From an uncultured Alphaproteobacteria bacterium (GTDB lineage: Bacteria; Pseudomonadota; Alphaproteobacteria; RF32; CAG-239): a stretch of DNA of 64,000 bases. A program made the translations under genes and the position numbers. Location: assembly GCA_904501925.1 (NCBI GenBank), contig CAJGCO010000002.1, forward strand, positions 1 through 64,000, in the 5' to 3' direction. Shown here one piece after another: positions 53,823 through 62,177 of the stretch. Every line of letters begins with the position of its first letter. Within the stretch, counting starts at the first letter, position 1. The notes below the pieces were generated by a model. It worked only from the letters and a program-made list of their open reading frames with translations, did no database searches and was not told the DNA's origin.

Positions 53823-54158
53823 ATGAAAAATTATTTGAAAGTATTTTGGGTGTTGTTCCCAGGAAGCTTTAGCTTATTAACAAGACTTTCGTTGTCATTA
53901 ATCAGCGATGTAAAATGGACGCCTGTGATATTTTACAGCATCATTTGTACATTGTTAATGCTTGTACTGTGCTATAAAAATAGCAAAGCCGTGTCTAGCG
54001 TTTCAAACGGATTAATTGTTGCTGGTACATGTTTTTCATATGCCGTAACCGTTGGAAATGATAGTTTGTATCAATCTTTATTTATCACAATAGGGTTGAT
54101 AGTTTTTCTATTTACATACTTCTTTGTGTGGTTTCCTGCAATAATGCAGAAGAAGTGA
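53823..54158 (+). CDS. Small four-helix membrane protein, distant paralog
   Basis: 111 residues with four helices (about 8-28, 34-52, 60-78 and 85-105). Similar in plan to the 49575-49901 protein, with CYKNSKAVSS after helix 2 and a final FTYFFVWFPAIMQKK. The start ATTAGATTTATG has no Shine-Dalgarno. The gene is bracketed by two almost identical terminator hairpins (53706 and 54162). No function is known to me. Confidence 0.52.
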   Translation: MKNYLKVFWVLFPGSFSLLTRLSLSLISDVKWTPVIFYSIICTLLMLVLCYKNSKAVSSVSNGLIVAGTCFSYAVTVGNDSLYQSLFITIGLIVFLFTYFFVWFPAIMQKK

Positions 54159-54161
54159 TTT

Positions 54162-54189
54162 AAAGCTCCTCAGGTGAGGAGCTTTTTTA
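54162..54189 (+). terminator. Intrinsic terminator
   Basis: AAAGCTCCTC/GAGGAGCTTT stem with six T; near-duplicate of the one at 53706-53732. Confidence 0.88.
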
Positions 54190-54214
54190 TATAAATATTT
54201 ATTGACAAAAACAC

Positions 54215-54242
54215 TTTACTTTTTAAAATTTTTAAATATAAT
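54215..54242 (+). promoter_or_regulatory. Promoter of the 54290-55216 gene
   Basis: TTTACT (54215-54220), 16 nt, TATAAT (54237-54242). Leader of about 41 nt contains ATTATTAACCTAA and no ribosome site. Confidence 0.6.
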
Positions 54243-54289
54243 AGTGCCAATTACAAAATATTATTAACCTAAACAATATCTAAATTATT

Positions 54290-55216
54290 ATGAGTAAATT
54301 AGTATTAAAAACAACAGATGATGGAATGGTCCATCTGTATTTCGACAGTCCACATTTTGATGGTTTTCAAAAGATTGGTCAAGCCCAGAAGGTACATTAC
54401 ATAAGAGACCACCCTTGCTACTATGTAATTTTGTTTAATGAAGCTGAGGATACACAAACTCTGTTTGGTGTTGTAGGCGATGCCTATTACAAAGTATCAA
54501 TCCCCAAAACGTCAAATATTTCTTTTGTTAATAATATTTGCTTTTATGACCGCGAGCCTGCAAAGTGGCATACAATGGTATTAAACTCTCAAGGTGTTTT
54601 TGAGGAAATGTCATTTGGTACAATGAATATAATGTATTTCAATTGTTCCCAAATAATAAAATACAAAACATCACACTGGACATACTTTGTAAAAGAAGAA
54701 AATGGATTCAAAGAGCTCTACCATTTTATTAATGGTCAACCAATCAAACTTGGTGGTAAATACTTAAAAATAAGCTCAGGTTGTAATGAGTTTGTTTTTG
54801 GTATTTGTGCCAATGGTCGTGTTGATGTGTTTACTGTAAACTCTACATCTCCTCTGAAACCAGAATTAAATGCCGGTTTTGAATGTTGTATGAGTGATGG
54901 AAGTGAAGGCATTTTACTACCAAATCTTGATTGCGGTAAATGGGATTTTTACCCAGGTTTTAGCTTGTTAGGCAAAAATGCAGCCTACAAGATCATAGAA
55001 ACCTATGGTAAGAGAAAAATGGAGGTTTACCGTATCAATGGTTGTGAGCTAAAGTTGGTAGATACAAGCAAGAAGTTCCGATTCAAAGGACGACCACACC
55101 GCTTGGTAACCGAAAATATGGTTTATCTCATAAATAGCCGAGAGGAGTTTGTGGATTTTGACAACGCCAAACCAACTTTCAAAAAGAGAGTTAAGGACTT
55201 TTTCCATCTAAAGTAA
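54290..55216 (+). CDS. All-beta hypothetical protein, possibly propeller-like
   Basis: 308 residues without signal peptide or membrane helix. It alternates strands and turns throughout, with repeated aromatic-turn elements such as DDGMVHLYFDSPHFDG, NSQGVFEEMSFGTMNI, ANGRVDVFTVNS and KRKMEVYRINGCELKL. Spacing of about 40-50 residues between these suggests a beta-propeller or WG-repeat-like fold, though no single motif repeats cleanly. It ends with a basic tail FKKRVKDFFHLK. No Shine-Dalgarno (AAATTATTATG). It has its own promoter and terminator. Function unknown. Confidence 0.5.
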   Translation: MSKLVLKTTDDGMVHLYFDSPHFDGFQKIGQAQKVHYIRDHPCYYVILFNEAEDTQTLFGVVGDAYYKVSIPKTSNISFVNNICFYDREPAKWHTMVLNSQGVFEEMSFGTMNIMYFNCSQIIKYKTSHWTYFVKEENGFKELYHFINGQPIKLGGKYLKISSGCNEFVFGICANGRVDVFTVNSTSPLKPELNAGFECCMSDGSEGILLPNLDCGKWDFYPGFSLLGKNAAYKIIETYGKRKMEVYRINGCELKLVDTSKKFRFKGRPHRLVTENMVYLINSREEFVDFDNAKPTFKKRVKDFFHLK

Positions 55217-55223
55217 ACAAACC

Positions 55224-55255
55224 AAACCTCCCCACCAAAAGTAGGGAGGTTTTTT
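55224..55255 (+). terminator. Intrinsic terminator
   Basis: AACCTCCC/GGGAGGTT stem with six T after the all-beta protein gene. Confidence 0.87.
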
Positions 55256-55384
55256 ATATCCAAATTTAAGGTATTTTAATTGCAGTTTACAGCTCTAAAC
55301 AATAATTTCTTGATTTTAAAATAAAATAGATTATCATCAGCCCTCTATAAAGAATTATGATGTCTAACTATTAAATTGTAATTT

Positions 55385-55897
55385 ATGGAAAATTTGTTTT
55401 ATCAAATCGCAAATAGTGAATTAACACTATTGGCAATTGCTCTCGTCTCCTTGACTTACTTTTGTGTTACGTATTATTCAGCCTGGAAGGTGGTAATAAA
55501 GCAAAAGAAATTAGAGGAGCTAAAACCTAAAGCCTTTGAGCTTTTTAAAGATGCATATGGCAAAACTCCCAAAGAGGCAGGTTTTCCTGTGATTGGTCTG
55601 TATGAAAAGCAAAGTGCATACCTTTATGCAACATCTGAAACAGTGATTAAAAGCTATAAGACCCAGCAGAATATAATTCGTTGGTTAATGTTGTGGTATT
55701 TATGGCCATGGCCTGTCGCTTTCTGTGGAACCACAATGACAATGATTAAGTACACTAGTCTCACACATCCATCATTTATTGCTTGGTGTTTCTTTACAGC
55801 TTTTTGGGCGATATTAGGATTTATACTGATCGGAAGAGCACTGTTAGCATCAAGATCTGTTAAATTTGGTAAAAATGTTACCTATTTGAACTATTAA
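55385..55897 (+). CDS. Three-helix membrane protein of unknown function
   Basis: 170 residues. Helix 1 is at about 12-32. A cytoplasmic or periplasmic region of about 65 residues contains KKLEELKPKAFELFKDAYGK. Two helices follow, at about 97-120 (WLMLWYLWPWPVAFCG) and 130-152 (WCFFTAFWAILGFILIGRAL). No family is recognised. A TTGATT, 16 nt, TATCAT promoter candidate (55310-55337) lies upstream, leaving a leader of about 41 nt with no ribosome site; the start context is GTAATTTATG. It has its own terminator. Confidence 0.5.
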   Translation: MENLFYQIANSELTLLAIALVSLTYFCVTYYSAWKVVIKQKKLEELKPKAFELFKDAYGKTPKEAGFPVIGLYEKQSAYLYATSETVIKSYKTQQNIIRWLMLWYLWPWPVAFCGTTMTMIKYTSLTHPSFIAWCFFTAFWAILGFILIGRALLASRSVKFGKNVTYLNY

Positions 55898-55921
55898 GTA
55901 AAATATTTTAACTTAATAATT

Positions 55922-55957
55922 AAAAAAAAGCTACTCGTAAAGAGTGGCTTTTTTTTA
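55922..55957 (+). terminator. Intrinsic terminator
   Basis: AAGCTACTC/GAGTGGCTT stem (one G-U pair) with a run of eight T. Confidence 0.85.
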
Positions 55958-56053
55958 TAGTTAGAACAAATGAGTAATATGCGAACTCATCAAAAAATTA
56001 AATTTGTTGACTTATCATAATTTTTTATGCAACATAACAGAATGGAGGGTGTT

Positions 56054-57109
56054 ATGAGTGAAATGGAAAGAGCTTTAAAACAATTAAAAAAAGATGCTTA
56101 TAATGAATATAAGATAGAAGACAAACCAACCTCAAGAGAGGCTATGTCCTATTTTAGACGTTGTATTGTATATTCATCAAAACTAATATTTAAAGAAAAA
56201 GAAATTATTACTTTTGCAATCTTGCAGCTTGTTTGTATTGGCTTGGGATATTATATTTGGGTTCAGATGCTAGATTGGATTCCTAAAGAGGTTTGGGAGA
56301 GTGCAAGAAAAACTGATAGAGGTTCTATCGCTGATATCATTTTATTGCTGTGGTCTATTCTGTGTGTAGGTTTAACAGCTTATCCTCTTGGATTGTTAAC
56401 TGCGTGTATGGGGGCTGCTCATTTCTTACACGAAAATGGAGAAGAATCTACTATTGCAAAATGTTTTATAATTGTTTTACAAAGGGCTTGGCCTATCTGG
56501 ATATTCAGTTGGATTGATGGCTGGTGGACTGTTGATAGAATTCTTGAGCGTCTTCCCAAAAAACGAGATCGTGTACCTTTGTCACAAAAATTAATCAATG
56601 AAGCAATTTATCAAGCGTGGAAAACTGCTTCCTTAGGTTTTTTGCCTGCATTGATTATTGGGCGAGGGGTAATAGATAGTTGTAAAGATTCATTAGGTAT
56701 ATTAAAAACACATTTTAAAACAATTTGTCAGTTAAGAATGGCTTATTCCTCTATTTGTTGGTTTTTAGGAATAGGTTCATATGTTGGTGCAATTTTTATG
56801 GCTCCTTACATTTTTTCACATATGTCAAACGATAATGATATGTACACTTTTTATGCATTTATTGGTATTCCAATCTTAATATCATTGTTCGTTATTCTAG
56901 TATTTTTTAGGCCAATTTATATTTTATCAGCTTGCAGTATTTATTCCAACTATGTACGAGAAAATAATATCCCTGTTAAGTTGCCAACGGTTTCAAAATT
57001 CTCAAGTACAATAGTTGCCTTTGGTGTATTAGCGATAATTATTTGTACAGTATTTTTGTATAAAGACACCTTGGGAATAACATATCTGTTATCTATTCCA
57101 TATAAATAA
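56054..57109 (+). CDS. Polytopic membrane protein of unknown function
   Basis: 351 residues from ATG 56054, which has GGAGGGTG at ideal distance; an in-frame ATG at 56027 lacks this. A charged N-terminal region of about 45 residues precedes about six hydrophobic helices. Between helices 2 and 4 lies a conserved-looking amphipathic stretch, FSWIDGWWTVDRILERLPKK. The plan, with GEESTIAKCF before a re-entrant segment, resembles large uncharacterised bacterial membrane families, but I cannot name one. Unlike its neighbours it has a strong ribosome site. Confidence 0.5.
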   Translation: MSEMERALKQLKKDAYNEYKIEDKPTSREAMSYFRRCIVYSSKLIFKEKEIITFAILQLVCIGLGYYIWVQMLDWIPKEVWESARKTDRGSIADIILLLWSILCVGLTAYPLGLLTACMGAAHFLHENGEESTIAKCFIIVLQRAWPIWIFSWIDGWWTVDRILERLPKKRDRVPLSQKLINEAIYQAWKTASLGFLPALIIGRGVIDSCKDSLGILKTHFKTICQLRMAYSSICWFLGIGSYVGAIFMAPYIFSHMSNDNDMYTFYAFIGIPILISLFVILVFFRPIYILSACSIYSNYVRENNIPVKLPTVSKFSSTIVAFGVLAIIICTVFLYKDTLGITYLLSIPYK

Positions 57110-57137
57110 AAAATATCAAAATTTATGATACGTTCCG

Positions 57138-57165
57138 TTTAGTGGTAGGATTGACTACCACTAAA
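57138..57165. repeat. Isolated 10-bp inverted repeat
   Basis: TTTAGTGGTA/TACCACTAAA with an 8-nt loop, 28 nt after the preceding stop and without a T-run on either side. It could be a Rho-dependent or processed 3' end, or a protein-binding palindrome. Confidence 0.5.
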
Positions 57166-57331
57166 TTATAAAAAACACCCTGTTGAAAATAATATATTTG
57201 TTGTTCTTTTTCAGAGTTATACATTGTTTTTTTGAAAAAATAGACAAAAAATAGTTGATTTTTAAATAAAACAATTTAATATACAATCACAAATAAGAAT
57301 AATTATGTCAAATTACTAAAAAATATAAATT

Positions 57332-58483
57332 ATGGTTAGAGAAGAATATCTTAATCTGGAATTTATGTATAAATTCATAAATTCTTTGTGTAAGCGTGAT
57401 GGCTATCATATGACAGATTTTGAGTTTGGAAAAATGTCATATTATAGAAGTGAAGATACTCCTTTTATATTAAGAAACAATATGGGGTATAACATTGTTT
57501 ATAGGTTTAAAGCATGGAAACTCCCAGAACAGTTTGATTTAAATAGTATGGTTTATTTTCGTTATGCTGATGACCCTCTTTGTAAACAAACTGAAGGCAA
57601 AACATTTTGCTTTGATTTGCATAGTGAATGTATTGTAGAATGTGGCAAAGAGCGTTACGAGTTTCAGCCTAATCCTCCTTTCTTCAGGCTAGATAATCAA
57701 TTGTATTATGCAATTTATAATCAACCCAAAGCATTACATTTCCATTATAGTGAAGGACGAGATATTAAAGATATCAAAGACTATATGGAATATATGGAAA
57801 TAGATTGCTATAATATTCTACCTGCTACTGAGGTATTGTGTAATGTCACAGGAAAAGAAAGTATCTTTTATAAAAGCAAAGAAGAAGCAAATGAGTGTAT
57901 CCGCAATCTTTTAAGTAAAACTTACAAATGCGATCAGTGGCGTTATATTGAGTATTATTGTCGTCTTAATATTAAAATACACAAAGACAATGCTCCAGTA
58001 TTCTATACAGATAATGTTTTAGAACTGACTATTCCATTGGCGGAAGATATTAAGAAACTTAAAGAGCGTTTGGATTGTGCTTTAATAGTAATTCATCATT
58101 GTTTTGGTTTGATGCTTGGTTCTATACAAGGCTTAATGCAACAAAGATTGGAAGATTTAGCTCGTACTATTCGTTTGGAGACAGAAAACATGTTTAAATT
58201 GCAGATTACTAATGGCGGTCGCGATTTTTACAATACTTTAGATGAAAAAATGGGTGAATTAGAAAAAGTTGCAGATGGGTACTCTGAAACAAACGGGAAA
58301 CCCAACAATTTGGGATCACTTGCATTTGAAAATTATCGTTTAGAAAGTGATAATACTTATAGACGAATAATAACAAATATCAAAAAAATGCGACAAGAAA
58401 CTTTATCTGTTGATTCTTTGAGCCAACTTGCAAAAGATTTTGATTTATTAGAAGCTCAAATAAAATCTCTACAAAGAGTTTAG
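57332..58483 (+). CDS. Hypothetical protein with C-terminal coiled coil
   Basis: 383 residues, no signal peptide or membrane helix. Residues 1-235 are mixed alpha/beta and rich in Tyr, Phe and Cys, for example FGKMSYYRSEDTPFILRNN and FCFDLHSECIVECGKERYEF. Residues 235-383 are helical, with LAEDIKKLKERLDCAL, MQQRLEDLARTIRLETENM and DSLSQLAKDFDLLEAQIKSL, probably a coiled-coil dimer. I do not recognise it. There is no Shine-Dalgarno (ATAAATTATG). It is the last of the accessory genes before tRNA-Pro and has a strong terminator. Confidence 0.5.
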   Translation: MVREEYLNLEFMYKFINSLCKRDGYHMTDFEFGKMSYYRSEDTPFILRNNMGYNIVYRFKAWKLPEQFDLNSMVYFRYADDPLCKQTEGKTFCFDLHSECIVECGKERYEFQPNPPFFRLDNQLYYAIYNQPKALHFHYSEGRDIKDIKDYMEYMEIDCYNILPATEVLCNVTGKESIFYKSKEEANECIRNLLSKTYKCDQWRYIEYYCRLNIKIHKDNAPVFYTDNVLELTIPLAEDIKKLKERLDCALIVIHHCFGLMLGSIQGLMQQRLEDLARTIRLETENMFKLQITNGGRDFYNTLDEKMGELEKVADGYSETNGKPNNLGSLAFENYRLESDNTYRRIITNIKKMRQETLSVDSLSQLAKDFDLLEAQIKSLQRV

Positions 58484-58507
58484 AAAACTAATTCTAACAA
58501 TCATTAC

Positions 58508-58545
58508 AAAACCCCTCACAATTTTATTATTGTGAGGGGTTTTTA
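58508..58545 (+). terminator. Intrinsic terminator
   Basis: AAAACCCCTCACAA/TTGTGAGGGGTTTT stem with a T-run; long and strong. Confidence 0.88.
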
Positions 58546-58600
58546 TCTTATTCTTGTTTTTATCCATATCGCCAAAAAAATGGTGAGGTTTTGTTTTATT

Positions 58601-58677
58601 TGGTCGGAGCGAGAGGATTTGAACCTCCGACTTCTGCGTCCCGAACACAGCGCTCTACCAGACTGAACTACGCTCCG
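58601..58677 (-). tRNA. tRNA-Pro (anticodon CGG)
   Basis: Minus-strand cloverleaf of 77 nt: acceptor CGGAGCG paired with CGCTCCG, anticodon stem CTGTG/CGCAG with loop TTCGGGA (anticodon CGG), T loop GTTCAAATC, and encoded A-CCA end. It reads CCG, a codon likely to be rare in this AT-rich genome. A TATAAT (58697-58702) lies 19 nt upstream. Confidence 0.95.
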
Positions 58678-58799
58678 ATATAAAAAATCTACACACATTA
58701 TACCTATATTACAAGTATTTTTTATATAAATTCTTAAAAAATTTGACTGTTAAAATATCAATGCTAAACTCAAAATATAAAATAAATAGAGAGGTAAAA

Positions 58800-59636
58800 A
58801 TGTTGTATCTAGGTTGTCATTTATCATCGTCTGCAGGTTTTTATAATATGGGTAAACAAGCGCTTTCAATCGGTGCAAATACCTTCCAGTTTTTCTTAAG
58901 AAATCCTCGTGGAGGCGCAGCCAAAGATATTGACAATAATGATGTGAAATTATTCCTAGATTTAGCTAAAATAAATAATTTTGGTAAAATTTTAGCTCAC
59001 GCACCATATACCTTAAATCCTTGCTCAAAAGATGAAAAAACTCGTGAGTTTGCTCGCCTTGTTTTTGCAGATGACTTAAAAAGAATGGAAAATATTCCTG
59101 GAAATCTATATAATTTTCACCCAGGATCACATGTAGGGCAGGGAACAGATGTTGCAATAAATCAGATTGTTGAAATCTTAGATGAAGTAACACCTATTGC
59201 TAAAAATACTACAATACTGCTAGAAACAATGTCAGGTAAAGGTAGCGAAGTAGGTTCTACTTTTGAAGAGTTAGCAGAAATAATCTCTAAAGCTAAATAT
59301 AATTCAGTTGAAAAACTAGGTGTTTGCTTAGATACCTGCCATGTATATTCAGCTGGTTATGATATAGTAAATAATCTAAATAAAGTAATTGAAGATTTTG
59401 ATAGAGTGATAGGTTTATCTCGCTTAAAAGCTATCCATTTAAACGATAGTATGACCGAGTTTAATTCGCGTAAAGATAGACACGAGAAATTAGGCGATGG
59501 AACACTTGGTTTGCAAGGGCTTATTAATTTTGTTAATCACCCAGCCCTAAAGGGCATTCCAATAAATCTAGAAACACCTAATGAGCTTCCAGGTTATGCT
59601 AATGAAATAAATATTATTCGTAATAACTATAAGTAA
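58800..59636 (+). CDS. nfo: Endonuclease IV (AP endonuclease)
   Basis: 278 residues from ATG 58800, which follows GAGAGGTAAAA; the frame extends 19 codons further but without a site. The zinc-binding residues of the TIM barrel are all visible in [47 protein letters not shown] and DRHEKLGDG. It cuts DNA at abasic sites and removes 3' blocking groups. It converges on the heavy-metal permease gene with 2 nt between the stops and no terminator. Confidence 0.95.
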   Translation: MLYLGCHLSSSAGFYNMGKQALSIGANTFQFFLRNPRGGAAKDIDNNDVKLFLDLAKINNFGKILAHAPYTLNPCSKDEKTREFARLVFADDLKRMENIPGNLYNFHPGSHVGQGTDVAINQIVEILDEVTPIAKNTTILLETMSGKGSEVGSTFEELAEIISKAKYNSVEKLGVCLDTCHVYSAGYDIVNNLNKVIEDFDRVIGLSRLKAIHLNDSMTEFNSRKDRHEKLGDGTLGLQGLINFVNHPALKGIPINLETPNELPGYANEINIIRNNYK

Positions 59637-59638
59637 TA

Positions 59639-60502
59639 TTAAGCAAATATATCTGTTATAATACCAAATATAATACCAATAGCATATAGTAATCCAATAA
59701 TTTTAAGTGTTTCGTTTTTATTAGTGTTAACACGATAAAGTACTAATAATCCAAGACCAGCATTACTTAAAGTACCTGTAATTAATGAGCCAAGAGAAAT
59801 AGTTCCTGCTATATAAAGTTGTGTGAAGAAAATAGAAGGATAGCAGCTAGGTATAAGACCGATTCCTGCAATAATAAATTTACCAAAGAAAGGAAAGTGC
59901 TCTAATGTGCTTTTAATAGCATTTTCATCACTAAATAAAAATACAAAATTAATAATCAATGCAAAAAAGAAAATAAATAAACTAATTCTTTCTGTATGAT
60001 GAAGAGCTGATTTCCAAATATTTTTTTTATCGCTACATTTGCATTTTTCTCTTTTGCAGAATTCGCTAATATTTGTTTCATGTTTATTTGTAATAAACTT
60101 ATTAGGTAGATATTTATCTATAAGATAACCAGCTAAAATTGCATAAATAAGCTTTAGAAATAATATCTTTACTACAATATTAATGCTTTCACCATGCGAT
60201 AATAAAATAGGTAGCATTTCATCAGATGTAGATAAGAAAACAGCCAATAAAGTTCCAAGTGTAATTAATCCGGTAGCGTATAAATTAGCTCCTGCTACAG
60301 AGAAACCACATTGAGGTATAAGTCCCAATAAACCACCAATAAGAGGTCCATATTCGCCTGATTTTCTAACATAAAATACGCTTAATCTCGCCAAATGTAA
60401 TTCAATATATTCTATAAATAAATATGTTAAATACAAATAAGGAACAAGAACTAATGTGTCATGCAAAGAGCGAACTAAAATATCAAGACAAATATAAAAC
60501 AT
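59639..60502 (-). CDS. Putative multi-TM heavy-metal/manganese exporter (ArsP_2-like)
   Basis: 287 residues from ATG 60502 with AGAGGT upstream. About eight to ten helices form two similar halves. Each has a glycine-proline block: GLLGLIPQCGFSVAGANLY followed by FLSTSDEMLPIL, and GIGLIPSCYPSIFFTQLYIA. These match the DUF2899/ArsP_2 family of putative metal exporters. A Cys-rich cytoplasmic loop CKREKCKCSDKK between the halves may bind metal. It is monocistronic. The transported ion is not deducible from sequence. Confidence 0.75.
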   Translation of the reverse strand: MFYICLDILVRSLHDTLVLVPYLYLTYLFIEYIELHLARLSVFYVRKSGEYGPLIGGLLGLIPQCGFSVAGANLYATGLITLGTLLAVFLSTSDEMLPILLSHGESINIVVKILFLKLIYAILAGYLIDKYLPNKFITNKHETNISEFCKREKCKCSDKKNIWKSALHHTERISLFIFFFALIINFVFLFSDENAIKSTLEHFPFFGKFIIAGIGLIPSCYPSIFFTQLYIAGTISLGSLITGTLSNAGLGLLVLYRVNTNKNETLKIIGLLYAIGIIFGIITDIFA

Positions 60503-60642
60503 GTTGACCTCTATCATGTTACAAACTAAAGAATAATTAACAAATATAATCAATCTTTGCAATATAAAAACAAATTATTATCACTTTTTTATATAAAAAA
60601 AGCTCCCAAATTCGGGAGCTAGATTTTTCAATACAAAAAAGC

Positions 60643-61971
60643 TTACGCAACTTTTTCATCAAAGTTATATAATTCTTCAACAGAAACAGTCTTTTCAGTT
60701 GTTTCAACTTGTGTAAGAACATAATCAATAACTTTTTCTTCATAAACAGAAGTACGAAGACGTTCAATTGCTTCTTTATTTTTCAAATAGAAATCAAAAA
60801 TAGCTTTTGCTTGCATTGGGTAGCGTTGAGCTTCCATCATAATTGCTTGATTGATATCTTCTTGTTTAACTTCTACTTTAGATGTGTTGCCAACTTCAGC
60901 TAATAACAAACCTAATTTAACGCGACGAACAGCGATTTCTTTGTATTCTTTTAATAAATCTTCTTCGTTTTTATTCTTTTCATCTTCGTCTAATTGGTTG
61001 TTTTGTTTTGCAGCTTCATATTGTTTAATAATAGAATCATATTCCATATCAACTAATTTTTGAGGAACTTCAAAGTTATATGCTTTGTCTAAAGCATCAA
61101 GAAGAGCACGTTTTAATTTCATCTTAGAAGCATTATCATAATCTTTTGCGATTCTGCCTTTGATTGTTTCTTTTAATTTATCAAGATTTTCTTCGCCCAT
61201 AGATTTTGCAAATTCATCATTGATTTCAGATTTTTTAATTTCTCTAATTTCTTTGATTGTTGTAACAAATAAAGCTTCTTTGCCAGCTAAATCTTTTGCA
61301 TGATAATTTTCAGGGAATGTAGCTTTAACATCAACAACATCACCAACTTTTTTACCAATTAATTGATCTTCATAACCAGGAATGAAAGAATTTGAACCAA
61401 TTTCTAATGGATAAGCTTCACCTTTACCACCTTCAAATTCAACACCATCAATAGAACCAACAAAATCAATAACAGTTACATCACCTTTCTTTGTTTCTCT
61501 ATCTTCTTCAACTTTAATAGTATCACGACGACTTTCAGCCATGTAGTTAAGAGCTTTTTCAACTTCTTCACTTGGAACTTCAGCCACTAACTTTTCAACT
61601 TTAATTCCTTTAAATTCATTTAATTCGATAGAAGGCATAACTTCCATAGATACTTTAAATTCAATATCTTTACCTTCTTCAAATTTATCTAAATTAACAT
61701 CAGGAGTAAATACAGGACGTAAGTTGTTATCTGTGATAACTTTATTCATTCCATCTCTAACCAAGTCATCAAGAGCTTCACTCATAACATTCGCTTTGTA
61801 TTTTTTCTCAATCATAGCGAATGGAACTTTACCAGCTCTAAAACCTGCCATACTAACATTTTTACTAATTTCTTTAAGTTTCTTATTTACTTCAGCGTTG
61901 AATTCATCAGAACTAACAACAACATTATATTCACGGCTTAAACCTTCTGACTTAGTTTCATTGATATTCAT
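60643..61971 (-). CDS. tig: Trigger factor
   Basis: 442 residues. This ribosome-bound chaperone meets nascent chains. The N-terminal ribosome-binding motif is GFRAGKVPFAMIEKKY (from residue 43). The FKBP-like domain includes GDVTVIDFVGSIDGVEFEGG and GSNSFIPGYEDQLIGKKVGD. The helical C-terminal arms follow. GGAAG precedes the ATG. The start is only 13 nt after the T-run of a terminator hairpin belonging to tRNA-Leu, so its transcription probably depends on read-through from that tRNA. Confidence 0.96.
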   Translation of the reverse strand: MNINETKSEGLSREYNVVVSSDEFNAEVNKKLKEISKNVSMAGFRAGKVPFAMIEKKYKANVMSEALDDLVRDGMNKVITDNNLRPVFTPDVNLDKFEEGKDIEFKVSMEVMPSIELNEFKGIKVEKLVAEVPSEEVEKALNYMAESRRDTIKVEEDRETKKGDVTVIDFVGSIDGVEFEGGKGEAYPLEIGSNSFIPGYEDQLIGKKVGDVVDVKATFPENYHAKDLAGKEALFVTTIKEIREIKKSEINDEFAKSMGEENLDKLKETIKGRIAKDYDNASKMKLKRALLDALDKAYNFEVPQKLVDMEYDSIIKQYEAAKQNNQLDEDEKNKNEEDLLKEYKEIAVRRVKLGLLLAEVGNTSKVEVKQEDINQAIMMEAQRYPMQAKAIFDFYLKNKEAIERLRTSVYEEKVIDYVLTQVETTEKTVSVEELYNFDEKVA

Positions 61972-61984
61972 TATTTAATCTTCC

Positions 61985-62013
61985 AAAAAAAACACCATCT
62001 TAAAAAGATGGTG
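61985..62013 (-). terminator. Terminator hairpin between tRNA-Leu and tig
   Basis: CACCATCT/AGATGGTG stem (minus strand, 62013-61993) followed by eight T (61992-61985). The 5' strand of the stem overlaps the CCA end of tRNA-Leu. Only 13 nt remain to the tig start. Confidence 0.75.
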
Positions 62014-62092
62014 CGGGCGGAGAGACTCGAACTCTCACAGCAAAGCCACTAGATCCTAAGTCTAGCGTGTCTACCAATTTCACCACGCCCGC
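62009..62092 (-). tRNA. tRNA-Leu (anticodon TAG)
   Basis: Minus-strand tRNA of 84 nt with a long variable arm (TGGCTTTGCTG). Acceptor GCGGGCG/CGCCCGC, anticodon stem CTAGA/TCTAG with loop CTTAGGA (anticodon TAG, reading CTN), T loop GTTCGAGTC and encoded A-CCA end. It lies between fmt and tig. Confidence 0.96.
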
Positions 62093-62115
62093 GGATTACT
62101 ACAAGTTTAGAACGC

Positions 62116-62143
62116 ATTATATATAACAAATTTATTAAATCAA
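62116..62143 (-). promoter_or_regulatory. Promoter of tRNA-Leu (and probably tig)
   Basis: TTGATT (62138-62143), 16 nt, TATAAT (62116-62121) followed by GCG on the minus strand. Start about 17 nt before the tRNA. Confidence 0.72.
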
Positions 62144-62177
62144 GTAAAAAATGTCATAATATAACAATTTTTTTTAT

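Noticed and set aside
56027..56053. Upstream ATG for the 56054-57109 gene
   Set aside because: ATG 56054 follows GGAGGG at good spacing, while 56027 has no ribosome site.
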